Assembly (NCBI RefSeq): GCF_963924675.1
Contig: NC_089228.1
Coordinates: forward strand, 97,004,394 to 97,068,393
DNA from: Phocoena phocoena
Taxonomy: Eukaryota > Chordata > Mammalia > Artiodactyla > Phocoenidae
Direction: 5' to 3'
DNA length: 64,000 bases
The notes under the pieces were generated by a model, which saw only the letters and a list, made by a program, of their open reading frames with translations, made no database searches and had not been told where the DNA came from. This document shows, one piece after another, positions 44,085 through 54,330 of this stretch (the first letter of the stretch is position 1; every line of letters begins with the position of its first letter). Both the position numbers and the translations under genes were made by a program.

Positions 44085-44400
44085 TCACTGAAAAACATCT
44101 TTCACTCAATAAGCATTTTCTATGCCTATTGCTCTAGGCTCTGCTCCTGGAACTCAGCACACACTCTTGCCTTCAATGAGAAACTCAGTCTAGTGAAGGA
44201 CATTAAAGAGTAAAACACAGAGGAATAGAGGTTTTGGTAGGAGCCACCATGGTGTGCTATGGGAGTGCTGAATCCAGGTTGGGGTGAAGGAGAAGAGAGC
44301 AGGGAAGGCTTCATGGCAGAGGGGACACCTGAGATGAGTCTTGACATACATGCACTAGGATTTATCCAGGTAATTATGTAAAAGCAGAAAAGATAAGCAG
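44085..44400 (+). repeat. Ancient interspersed repeat
   Basis: tcaataagcattttctatgc, gctctaggctctgctcctgg, tcagtctagtgaagg and gggaaggcttcatggcagagg follow the same unassigned family as 11.3, 18.2, 46.6, 50.2 and 59.2 kb. Confidence 0.5.
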
Positions 44401-44562
44401 TGAGGTGCAAAAGGATATTGGGACAGATAAAAAGATAAAGGAGAGTACATAAAAAGATGCTAATTAAATACTACAATTGTTAGGTGAATAAAGAGAAAAG
44501 AGGGTAGTGTGCTTAAAAGAGTTGGGTGTGAGCAGTTTTCTTTTCAACTAGTACAAACAGCT

Positions 44563-44925
44563 TGTCTTGGTCAGCTTGGGTTGCTATAACAAAATACCAT
44601 AGACTGGGCAGCTTAGGCAATAGACATTTATTTCTCACAGTTCTGGAGGCTAGGAAGTTCAAGATCAAGTTGCTGGCATATTTGGTGTCTAGTGGGGCTC
44701 TCTTCCTGGCTTGCAGATGGCTGCCATCTTGCTGTGTCCTCATGTGATGGAGAAGTTGTCTCTTCTTGTAAGGGCACTAATCCCATCATGGGAGCTCCAC
44801 CCTCAGGACCTCATCCAAACCACACTACCTCTTAAGACCCCACCTCCAAATACCATCTCTTTGGGGATCAGAGATTCAACGTATAAATTTGGAGGCACAC
44901 ATTTACTTCATAGCATAGCTTTTGC
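44563..44925 (-). mobile_element. MaLR LTR, antisense
   Basis: In plus sense: cttgggttgctataacaaaatacc, atagactgggcagcttagg, tctggaggctaggaagttc, tgctgtgtcctcatgtgatgg, gggcactaatcccatcatggg and acctccaaataccatctctttgg, ending tcatagca. It is a solo LTR; sense and antisense frames here are LTR-derived. Confidence 0.9.
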
Positions 44926-45060
44926 TGATATTAAGAGGAGAAAGGAATGCATGGTGAAGAAGAACTGACTGACAAGTTCTTCTGGCCCACTCCCAACGCC
45001 CATGGACTTGATTGCTGAAAACCATAAGACTCCTCTTTAGTCAGTCAAAAGTATGATCAG

Positions 45061-45266
45061 GGGCTTCCCTGGTGGCGCAGTGGTTGAGAGTTCGCCTGCT
45101 GATGCAGCGGACACGGGTTCATGCCCCGGTCCGGGAAGATCCCACATGCCGCGGAGCAGCTGGGCCCGTGAGCCATGGCCTCTGAGCCTGCGCGTCCGGA
45201 GCCTGTGCTCCGCAACAGGAGAGGCTGCAACAGTGAGAGGCCCGCGTACCACACACACACAAAAAA
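45061..45266 (+). mobile_element. CHR-type SINE, short GC-rich form
   Basis: gggcttccctggtggcgcag head, body through cggtccgggaagatccc and gcgcgtccggagcctg, then a tail acacacacacaaaaaaa in which the usual A tail gained CA units. Flanks agtatgatcag (45050-45060) and agtaccatcag (45267-45277) form an 11-bp target duplication with two mismatches. Confidence 0.95.
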
Positions 45267-45277
45267 AGTACCATCAG

Positions 45278-46569
45278 TTAGCAGGACTCTAATAATGGTT
45301 CATCACTCAGTATAAGCATAGGCCCATCTAAGACAGTGTTTTATTATTTAGCCATACAAACAGAGACTTCTCCAGAAACCCACAGGTTTGCCCAGCTCAG
45401 GGCCACAGAAGGGTGACACAGCTCTTCCCCAGCCTGGGTGTTAACAATCTCAGCTAGACAGGAGAATTGTTCCGTTTCCTCCCCAGCCATCATGTGATTC
45501 AGGGACTCCTGTTGCTCCACCACTCTGGTCATCTGATGTCATGGGGTCCCCCAGAAGCCTATGACCTAATGGCTAATTTAAGACAGGAAGCCTACTGCAT
45601 TTAGCCTCCTTCACCTCAGCTTAGAACTCCTCATGCTCTGACACCTTAAAGTGCACAACCAACCCTCAGGTAAGTGTGAAGTTTCACCATATTGTCAAGT
45701 AAACCACAAAGCTTAAGGAAAATTACATGAGGGCTGAAATTTTTAATTGAGTCTGTAATAAACAAAATATGGTGAGAATAGAGATCTCATTGGTTATGTA
45801 ATCACCAGTGTATTTTTATAAACAAAACTTCAGTGATGCTTTAAAGTAGTGGAGTTATCAGGAAGGAAATAGCTGATGTCATTTGTTTTTCTTTTAAGGC
45901 ATCAGGAGTCTTGACTGGGCCTTAAGCTGTAGAAGAATGCCAGTATACGTGCCATTTGCCATCTTTTAGTATGTTGGTGTTGGTGGGAAGGAGGAACTGG
46001 TTAGAAAAAGACACAGTGTACACATGAGAATGTACGTATCAGAGAGCAAGGTCAATAGTGAAGCAATGTGTCTAACCATAATGAGGCTTCTAGGATCCAG
46101 ACTGTGGGTCACTGAGCAATTGTGTTCCTTTCTGTCCCGTCTGTCTTTTTTCAACCCCTCTGCTAGTGGTCTGTGGGCTGAGCTAACTCCCAGTCCTGTG
46201 GTAGGCATCACCCAGAGAGGGTCTAAACACGCAAATACCCTCGGGGCTTAGCTTACATCCTGGGGAGGGAGAAGAGAACTGGCATTTCACAGGTCAGGCT
46301 CTGGAATTCCAGTCTCTGAGCAGGAAGGGGAGATGTTTACAACCGCTGTCTGTCTTGGGGGCTGCGGTGTTTCTCTGAGATATGTTTGATAAAACCGGAA
46401 TTCTACATTTGATACAGAAAACAATCACACGCTGTTTTTAATAAGAGAGAAATGTATTCCTCTTCTTTCCACACTCAGCTTTGGTTATTCAGAAGGATTA
46501 TTTACAGTGTTGACTCAAACTCTGTATGGCATTGCACGAAAGAAAGAATGACTTCACTGGTTAATCAGT
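45278..46569. other. Unassigned sequence
   Basis: 1.3 kb with no named repeat or gene. Sense and antisense frames at 45966-46251 overlap and are not supported. Confidence 0.4.
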
Positions 46570-47100
46570 TCAGTAAATTCGACTGAATTCTTACTACCTT
46601 CTGGGGGGTACAAGGAAGTGTTGCACCCAGTCTTCCTGTACAAAGAACTACAAGCAGTCTGGGCACCAACAATAGGACAGAAAGCTTTGTGTTTCATCCA
46701 TCGCTGTATCTCCCACAAGGAGCGTGATGTTTATTTAGTGCATACTAGCTGTTTAACAAATATTTGTCAAATAAATGAATGAGATCAGCACCACTTGAGC
46801 ACAGAGAATCCTCTCCAAGTTGAGAAGTGAGCTGTCCTGGCTCAGTTGATTCGGGCAGGCTTCATGAAGAAGGTGGAATTTCAGCAATGCTTTCAGGAAG
46901 GGGTAGGACTCAATGCAGGGGATGGAGGGATGACAGGAAGAGGTTACTCTTTCAGGTCAGGGGGCAAGGGTGAGTCAAGCCAGGAGACTGGGAGGCCCAA
47001 AGCATTTTCAGGAGGGGAAATGACTGAAGTGCAGAGGCCGGGCAGTGGGAGAACAGCCTGAGAAGGATGGGTTAAGCATGTGGGTGAGGAGGGCATCTGA
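46570..47100 (+). repeat. Ancient interspersed repeat interrupted by an L2 tail
   Basis: gaattcttactaccttctgg then, after an insertion, gggcaggcttcatgaagaagg, tggaatttcagcaatgctt and gaaatgactgaagtgcag fit the family seen at 44.1 kb. 46675-46790 is an L2 3' end in between. Confidence 0.45.
46675..46790 (+). mobile_element. L2 3' end
   Basis: tcatccatcgctgtatctccc, acaaggagcgtgatg and gtttaacaaatatttgtcaaataaatgaatga are the L2 3' terminus. Confidence 0.6.
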
Positions 47101-47518
47101 AATCACCTCCGAGCTGACTCCCCATGTAGTTGAGGAAGGTGAACTGTGGATAAAATGGGAAAGATACACAGACAACCCATTCCAGCCGAGCCCAGTGGAG
47201 TGATGCTCTGCTCCTTCCTGCCTTCATTTTAACCTTTTAGAAAAAGCAAATTAAAAAAAAACACCTGACTTCCTATGTCCTTTCAAGCAAGTCATAAGGA
47301 TTATTATGTTCCTAGTCAATTTTGACGTAAAGGTATGAATAGGAATAAGAACAGATCCCAGAAACTCCCAGGAGGCTGCTCTTAGCCATAAACTGTCTTA
47401 GGGGGAGAAAGACCTGCCCAGTGTCCCCTCTCCCCACAGCCATGTTATGCGATGGAAGACTGAAAGGCACCTGGTAAGCCCAGGTCACTGCATTTTAGGA
47501 CATCCCAACACAAAGGGG
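47101..47518. other. Unassigned sequence
   Basis: No feature recognised. Confidence 0.4.
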
Positions 47519-47608
47519 TGTGTGTGTGTGGTGTACGTGGTATGTGGTGTGTATGTAGTGTGTGTGGTGTCGTGTGGTGTGTGTGTGTGGTGTGTATAGT
47601 GATGTGGG
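47519..47608 (+). repeat. Irregular GT-rich minisatellite
   Basis: About 90 bp of GT units with recurring ggtgt, acgtgg, atgtggtg interruptions. The minus-strand frame rich in His-Thr is an artefact. Confidence 0.9.
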
Positions 47609-47694
47609 AGGCACTGAAAGGGTTTGAGGAAGAGTAAAAGTGACATGGGGTTCAGGCTAAGCCAAGGCCCTGTGTATGGCAATCTCAATGACAG

Positions 47695-47696
<2 letters not shown>

Positions 47697-47732
<36 letters not shown>
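47697..47732 (+). repeat. (AC)n microsatellite
   Basis: Seventeen AC units followed by atacatacc. It is complementary in base content to the GT tract 90 bp upstream. Confidence 0.95.
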
Positions 47733-47735
<3 letters not shown>

Positions 47736-47889
47736 TACCAGAAAAACAAATTAGTCAGGAAAGGGACCAAAAAACAAACCCTCATGAGATTAGATTTCTA
47801 CATAAAAGAATTACAGGAAATTGTTTCTACTCCAGGAGAGAGGAATTCTTTCTAGAATTCGCTTCACATCAGTGTTTAATCATCTTACT

Positions 47890-48060
47890 CATCTAAATTG
47901 GGCTATCAGCCTCCTCCTGCCACCGCTCTGTGTACCCTCTCCTCTGCCTTTGTCTTCTCTGGCCTCCTGGCAGGCTGTGACCTCCCGGGGGTGGGGGGGA
48001 ACTGGTTCATTTACATAGAACATTACTTGGCACAGAGTAGGTGCTCAATGAATTTTTTGA
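47890..48060 (+). mobile_element. L2-like 3' end, weak
   Basis: ctctgtgtaccctctcctctg, ggcaggctgtgacctcc and cagagtaggtgctcaatgaatt resemble a diverged L2 3' end. Confidence 0.4.
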
Positions 48061-48337
48061 CTGCATGGGATCTGGGAGGGGCTTTGAAGTACAGTCTCCT
48101 TGGGGGTCTCCAGGGTGGGCCACTGAAGGAGGGCTTGCTGATTACACACACGCCATGCACACTCACCACCTCCAAAAATAACCACTACTTTTTAACATCA
48201 TGGGATGTACTTCAATATCCAGGAACAAGCATGTTTTTTGAATACAGCATAACCCATTCCACACTAATACAGTGTAATTCTAGCCTGTGAAATTCATAGT
48301 TTATATCAATGTACTGAAAAATGTCAAGTGTCGTCGC

Positions 48338-48358
48338 CTCCCCCCCTCCCCACCCCCG
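48338..48358 (-). other. C-rich run (minus-strand quadruplex motif)
   Basis: ctccccccctccccacccccg gives G runs of 7, 4 and 5 on the minus strand; the 7-base run can supply two tracts. Confidence 0.6.
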
Positions 48359-48794
48359 GCTCTGCTCACCCTCAGAGGGACTCCAGGCTGCCCCTGGACC
48401 CCTGACCCCTGCTTAAGAAACCCCAGATAAGTCAGGACCCGCTAATCATAGACGGCTGCAGGAAGCCCTGCAGAAGCTCTGAAATGCTACTTTTCTGTCC
48501 GTTGGGTCACCTCTCTGTCCTAGGGAGGCCTCTCTCAGAGGAAGAGGGAGTGTGAAAGAAGCGCACCCCGTAGCCCCTACCTTGTTCGAGGTGGTCGGCA
48601 GTGTGGGGAATGGAGTGAAGGGATTGGTTTATTCCACTCTTCCAGTTACAAAAACAAATTTCCAATTACAGAAACGGGACAACACAAACGTGTAACAGAC
48701 ATTTAGAGAAAGTAGAATGTGGATCGCCTTGAAAGGCCTAGGGAAGAATTCTCCAGGCTCTGGGATTGGAGCCCATGATTTTGGTGGATGGCAT

Positions 48795-48819
48795 GGGGGG
48801 TAGGGAGGGGGAGGGAGGG
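48795..48819 (+). other. Strong G-quadruplex motif
   Basis: Five G runs (6, 3, 5, 3 and 3 bases) separated by one or two bases within 25 bp, enough for more than one register of a stable parallel quadruplex. Confidence 0.85.
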
Positions 48820-49959
48820 CATTCCTAGCATTCCTGCGGGGAGTCAGCTGAGGTGGGAGCTGGGAGTGGGCACAGTGTCAGGGCTCCACGTGACCACTTT
48901 CTGCCCAGAAGCCAGAGAGAATGAGTACCTTGCAAAGACAGTGTATGTGCACGTGTACAAGCACACCCATGCATGCACATACGTGTTTTAATAGAAATCT
49001 TTGTTTGCACACCCTGTTTCTTAAATCCTTTTACCTCCCTTTTCTTCATCTGAAACATATAGTCTGTGTATTAGTAATGATAACAATAGCTCACGTGCGT
49101 AAAAGTGCCAACAACTCCAAAGTGGCTTTTCACATCTCTGTTGCACTTATTACACTATATTATTAGCTTGCTTGAAGTGATCCTACATCTACCCACTCCT
49201 GGAGCTTTCAGGAATGCTTATCAGCTTAATATTGCATCTTTGCAATGCCACTTATTTCAAATGATTGGTAAAGTGTTCCTTCTGTGCTTTGAGAAGCAGA
49301 TAAGATTATGCACTTAACACTCACTTGCTTTCAGAGGTATGCCTCCTCCAGGAGGGCCCAGGAAGAGAAGCAGGACCGCCCAGGTATCTCTCTTTCCAAA
49401 GATGAGGGTTTGGGCTGTGAGTCAGCTGTCGCCACACTGACGCTGCTGTTTCAGCACTAGCTACCAGCTAGGGCTGGTAATCAGGCGTCTAGGAGGGACC
49501 CCACCCCAGACTTTCTTGCCTCCCATCACCACTTCTCACCCCATCCAAATAAGGACAAAGCAACCTTTAGCAAAGCCAGCTTGATAACCCCCAGCCAGAG
49601 GGGGCTGAACCAAATTTTTACCCTTCTGTTTGTTGAAAGCTACGTGCTGTGGGGTATCACGAGCGCTGTCCCCACTGGGCTGGGGTACAAAGCCGGCCGA
49701 TGGCCCCAGTGCACAGAGCAAGGTATTCCTGAAGACTGTGTTGGAATTTGCTGGAAAACCCCTAAGCACATTCTGCTACCTTAAAGACTCTGGGGCCCGC
49801 GACAGGCCCAGGTCTTTGCCCAGATCCTTGAAGGGATGCGACTTAGCCCTGAGGTTTAAACCTCTGTGGTTGAAGTGAAGGTTCTGAATTCTAACAACTG
49901 GTTCTGAGTGCTAACACCTTTCTGGGTGAGGAACCACTGGAATAGTGTTGCATTTTTTC

Positions 49960-50165
49960 CAGATAGCCGTCCTTTGTTGAGTGCTTACTGCAGGCCAGGT
50001 CCTGAGCTTGCCTGAGCATTTGACATCATCTAACCCTCAGGTGACCTATAAGGTACATATTATTGCTCCATTTCATACCTGAGACACCTGAAAGCCAGAG
50101 AACTTGCTCGAGCTCTCACAGTTCACAAACCAGAGCGCTGGGATCTCAATCTAGGCTTCCCTAGC
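49960..50165 (-). mobile_element. MIR element
   Basis: ttgagtgcttactgcaggcc, acatcatctaaccctcaggtg, taaggtacatattattgctcc, agctctcacagttcac and gctgggatctcaatctagg fit the reverse complement of MIR. Confidence 0.8.
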
Positions 50166-50209
50166 TCCACTTCACTGTTTGAAAGAAGGCAGGATTCTTG
50201 CGTGTAAAT

Positions 50210-50400
50210 TCATTCTTCCATTCAATAAAGCTTTACTGGGCTCCTACTAAGTGCCTGAGGCAGGAAACACACCTGTGAACAAAACAGACAAAGCTAGGGA
50301 TTTCATGGAGGTTACATACTAGTGGGTAGAGGCAGAAAATTAACAAGTATGTAACATGCTATGTGGTGATAAGTGCCATAGGGAACAATAAGCCATGGCA
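50210..50400 (+). repeat. Ancient interspersed repeat
   Basis: ttccattcaataaagctttac, tgggctcctactaagtgcctg, aacaaaacagacaaagctagg, atttcatggaggttacatac and tagtgggtagaggcagaaaat follow the family noted at 18.2 and 44.1 kb; this copy shows its 5' part best. Confidence 0.55.
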
Positions 50401-51794
50401 ACTGAGATAGAAAGAGCTGGGGGTGCAGCAGTACTATTACTCCTCACATAGGAAATGATGCATTCCCGGTGCTCAGGCAGAAATATGTTTCCCATCATGT
50501 CAAGAACAATTTCTGAGTTCCTGGAACCTGTCATATCCAGCTGTGATGACAGCATGATGGTTCCCCAGCCAGCATAAGAAGAGTCCCTGCCAAATAGGTG
50601 CATCTCAGCTCATTGGAACATTCAGTCAGGATGGAAGTGTTACAGCACAGATGGACTGAACAACATGGGTAACGATTCAATTTTGTCCGGAGCCTCATCC
50701 CCACTACCTTGATTAGGAACGAATCCCCTCCCCTTCTTTCTTCACAAGGAGCGTTTGAAAACCAGCCCCTCACCAATCTGGAAACCATTTAGAGATTCCA
50801 AAGAGAAAAGAGCTATGTACCAATGTGATTACTGGTATTGTTCTCATTAAATATAACATGATTGGGAATTACTGGGGAAAACCACTCCCCATGAAGGAAG
50901 GGGTTTCAAAATGTGACAAATTAGCATGTCTAAAGATTGGCCATAAAATCAAGAGGTTGATGAACTATCAATGTTTCTAAGCTGTAGAAATAAACAATTT
51001 TATAAAGGAGTGTGATTTCGAGATCTTGAGAGAAAGTAGTCCCATGGTTTAGAAAACAAGTGATTTAACAATGTAACCAAGTATTTTGAAAGGATTACTT
51101 TCCCCGGAAGTAACAGGGTTTGTTAATACCGCACAGGGGCAAGGAGTTCTTGCACCCAACAGATCTACCTAGGTGTCTGAGATACCTGAGATGTTAGACT
51201 GTAAACAGCCTTTCAAAATCATTGTTAGAACACTCAGAAAAACCAGATATCCTATGTCTAGGGGGAAATGAAAATTAATCCTAATTGAAAGAAAATCTCT
51301 ATAAACTCATAAAACTCCATCATACTTTACACTTCTGACACCTTTCTAATTCTTACTAGCACCTTCAAATGCTTTTCGGTAGTAAATGGAGTTTAACTTC
51401 TTAATTAATTCATTAAGCAATTAACGTAATGACCATTTCAAACCCTATATATCTCATTTCCTGTCACTCAGAAAAAAACAAAAACTGATTTTTCAGAAAC
51501 CAGTTTTTCAAGATTGAAAGCCTAAATGGTCTTATTTCTGTCGTAAATTTGTACACACAAGATTTTCACTATCTTTCCTGAGTTTAGAAAAAACAGCTAA
51601 GGAAAGTTCTCCAAATATACTAGCATTGTGATGACAAGTATAATATAGAGGACGATACAGCTTTTGCGGCTGTCTACATTTTGCTCTGTGTGTCTTAATT
51701 ACTTAATGAAATTCTTGGAACAAAAGATGTTTAAAAAGTCCAAACTGGTGATGGTGGTGATTAGATTTACTATTATTTTATAAATACTATAAAT
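50401..51794. other. Unassigned sequence
   Basis: 1.4 kb without a named repeat or exon; AT-rich after 51.2 kb. Confidence 0.4.
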
Positions 51795-52116
51795 TTGCAC
51801 CATCCAATATGGAAGCCACGAGCCACATGTGGCTATTGAGCGATAGAAACATGGCTCTTCTGAATTGAGATGTGCCGTTAGTACCAAATACATGCTAGAT
51901 TGCATAGAATTCGTGTGAAAAGAAGAATAACGATATCTCATTAATAATTTCATATGGATTTTATTTTAAAATGATAATATGTTGGATATATTGGGTTAAC
52001 TAGAATATATTATGGGAGTTCATTTCACCTGTTTTTTAAAAATATTTTTACTGTAGCTGCTAGAAAATGTAAAAGTATATATGTGGCTTGCATTTCATTG
52101 CTATTGGACAACACTG
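51795..52116 (-). mobile_element. hAT-Charlie-type element, near full length
   Basis: tgcaccatccaatatggaag, ccacgagccacatgtggctattgag at one end and tgcatttcattgctattgg, acaacactg at the other; the AT-rich middle includes atatattgggttaactagaat. Same family as 31951-32213 in opposite orientation. Confidence 0.75.
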
Positions 52117-52989
52117 CTCTAAAGTTTAAGAAAAAGTGTTTATTTCAGTTGGGCTCAAATTATTTTTAAAGCAATTTGGAAATTGTATTTAAGCAAGAAT
52201 CACCCTAAGCAGGTATTAAGATTTTATTAGTAAGTATATGCTTTTTATACTCAATCCCCCCTTCAAATAAGTACAATGATAGGTGAAGTATAAATAAAAA
52301 AGTAAAATGATATAAGTAGGTTCAAAACACAGTAAGCACCTACATGGACTAGGTATGCGTACCAGAAAAGCAAAGCAATCAGTAGCATATGGCACAAAGA
52401 TCTGGGCCTGCTTCTGGGGCAGGAAGCAAGCAAAGATATCTGGGAGTTTTGTTCATCTGAGATTACAGTAATTAAAATTACTCAGTATGAAGTGGCAACA
52501 AGACTCAAGCTGGAGACTGGGATGGAATTTCCCCTTATTAAAAAAAAAAACAAAAAACCAGTAGTATTATTAGTAGTGATAATAAAGGTTGAGAAAAGCT
52601 CTGCTAATTGTTGCCTGGGAATATTGCCTCTTTGAATTGGTAAGACATAAAAACAGCCTCATTTCCAGGAACCAAAAGGAGCTAACTTCTGGCTCTATGA
52701 CCAGATTGGCCATAAACCTTAATCCTTGAGGCCATAATCCTTAAGGTATGTGAGCTCCAAACCTGTTAACATAAGACTTGTTTGGTCAGCAAGTCCCAAG
52801 AAGCCAAATGGAGGCAATTGTAAAAACTAGAGAGAGAGGGATAAGCAGAGAAGGAAAACAACAAAAAGAAAACTTAATTCCTTCTCAAAATGAGCCTAGA
52901 AACCATGATACCAAAAACAAAGAAAAGAATGCTAAGACATAGCCAATATAAATCAATATAAAAAAAGGTATACATTTAGCCAAACAAAA
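52117..52989. other. Unassigned sequence
   Basis: No feature recognised beyond an A run at 52540-52556. Confidence 0.4.
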
Positions 52990-53780
52990 TTAAAGTACAA
53001 GAATAGTCTGACAGAGACTTTATCAAAAGGAGATAAGTGAAAGAATAACATCCACTAAAAATAGAACACATAATTGGCAAGCAAAATCAGGAAGAAATTA
53101 AACAAAATAGGTAGATCTAAAAGAAACAACGTAAAAAATTTAGACATGAGAAAAGTATTTATTGAAAAAAATTTTGATAAACAGCTAGACAGTACAGAAC
53201 CAGGGAATTGGAAGATAGCCCTGAGGGTTTTACTAGACTGCATCACAAAAAGATAAAGAAAGAAAAATATGACAAAACAGTTAAAGGTCTTAGAGGATAA
53301 ATGGGAATGTCTAATTTATTTAATAGAATTTCCCAGAAAGGTAGAAAAGCAATATTTGAAGAGAGATTTGCTAATGTTTTTACAGAACTGAAAAAAGACA
53401 TGAGTCCTCAGATTCAAAATTAAATCTAAGGGCCCAGAGGGATAAATAAATATTAATTACTACAAGGTAACAAATGTAGTGAGACTACAAATCATTGAGA
53501 ACAAAGGGAGGGGAAAAAAAATCTTTAAAATGACTAGAGTAAAAAGACAGATTACTTACAAAGGACTGACAAATTGACAGCAAGAGTAGATATGAGGCGA
53601 TAAAAGAATAATATCCTCAAAGTACTAAGTGAAATTATCTAAGTCTAGACTTTCATACCCAGACAAACTATCATTAAAAAAAAACAAAAAGAAGAGAAAT
53701 AAAGGTGTTGTTAGATTCATAAAGAAAGAGCAAGAGAGTTTACCACCAATTGATGCTTATGAGCACAAATATTAGAGAAT
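52990..53780 (+). mobile_element. L1 relic, ORF1-side region
   Basis: The decayed ORF1 region is followed in order by caatatttgaagagagatttgc, gaactgaaaaaagacatgag, tcctcagattcaaaat, aagacagattacttacaaagg, actgacaaattgacagcaag and acccagacaaactatcatt. Stops in all frames. Confidence 0.75.
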
Positions 53781-53924
53781 ATATTTAAGTTTAAAAAAAA
53801 GTGGACCCAGAGGGAGGGCAGGGGATACAAGAAATGGTGATAAACATAATATTAACAAAACATGTTGATTAATTTAATAAAATATCAACAATTTTAAAAG
53901 CTATTTTAGCACATACCATAGAGT

Positions 53925-54060
53925 TCACTCACTCAGAGTGAACAATCCAGTGTTTTTAGTATATTTACATAGTTGTGCAACCATAACCACAAACTAATTT
54001 TAGAATATTTTCGTCACCCTCGAAAAAGAAACCCTCAGCCCCTCAGCAGTTACTAGGAAA
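53925..54060 (-). mobile_element. L1M 3'-UTR fragment, antisense
   Basis: atagagttcactcactcagag, atccagtgtttttagtatatttac, agttgtgcaaccataaccac and gtcaccctcgaaaaagaaacc match the reverse complement of old L1 3' UTRs. Confidence 0.7.
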
Positions 54061-54129
54061 TCAACCACTACCAGGTGGTCATCAGAAAACCACAATCTAC
54101 TTTCTTTTTCTCTACAATATAGTAATCAA

Positions 54130-54330
54130 AGAACTTTCCAGAAGGAAAAGCCCAGGTCCAATGGTATCACCGGTGCGTTCTATCAAATGTTTAAAGAAAA
54201 TTACCAATCCTTCATAAGCTTTCCCAAAAAAGAAAAGATAATGGGACACTTTCCAACTCATTATACTAAAGCTAGTAGTATCCTGTTAGCAAAACCAGAC
54301 AAAGACATCTCAAGAAAAGAAAACTGTACG
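54130..54330 (+). mobile_element. L1 ORF2 fragment (reverse transcriptase region)
   Basis: Text aggaaaagcccaggtccaatgg, cgttctatcaaatgtttaaag and ccagacaaagacatctcaag; translated pieces FKENYQSFI, HFPTHYTKASSILLAKPDKDI resemble the segment just before the catalytic core of L1 reverse transcriptase. Only about 200 bp remain. Confidence 0.8.

Larger units (their letters stand above)
48061..49959. other. Unassigned, locally G/C-rich sequence
   Basis: No gene recognised. It has the highest local GC of the second half, two quadruplex-type motifs (48338-48358 and 48795-48819) and a weak CTCF-like gccagagggggct at 49593-49605. CpGs are too few for a CpG island. Confidence 0.4.

Noticed and set aside
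47519..47732. CRISPR-like array
   Set aside because: The repeats are dinucleotide tracts without spacers, and the DNA is mammalian.
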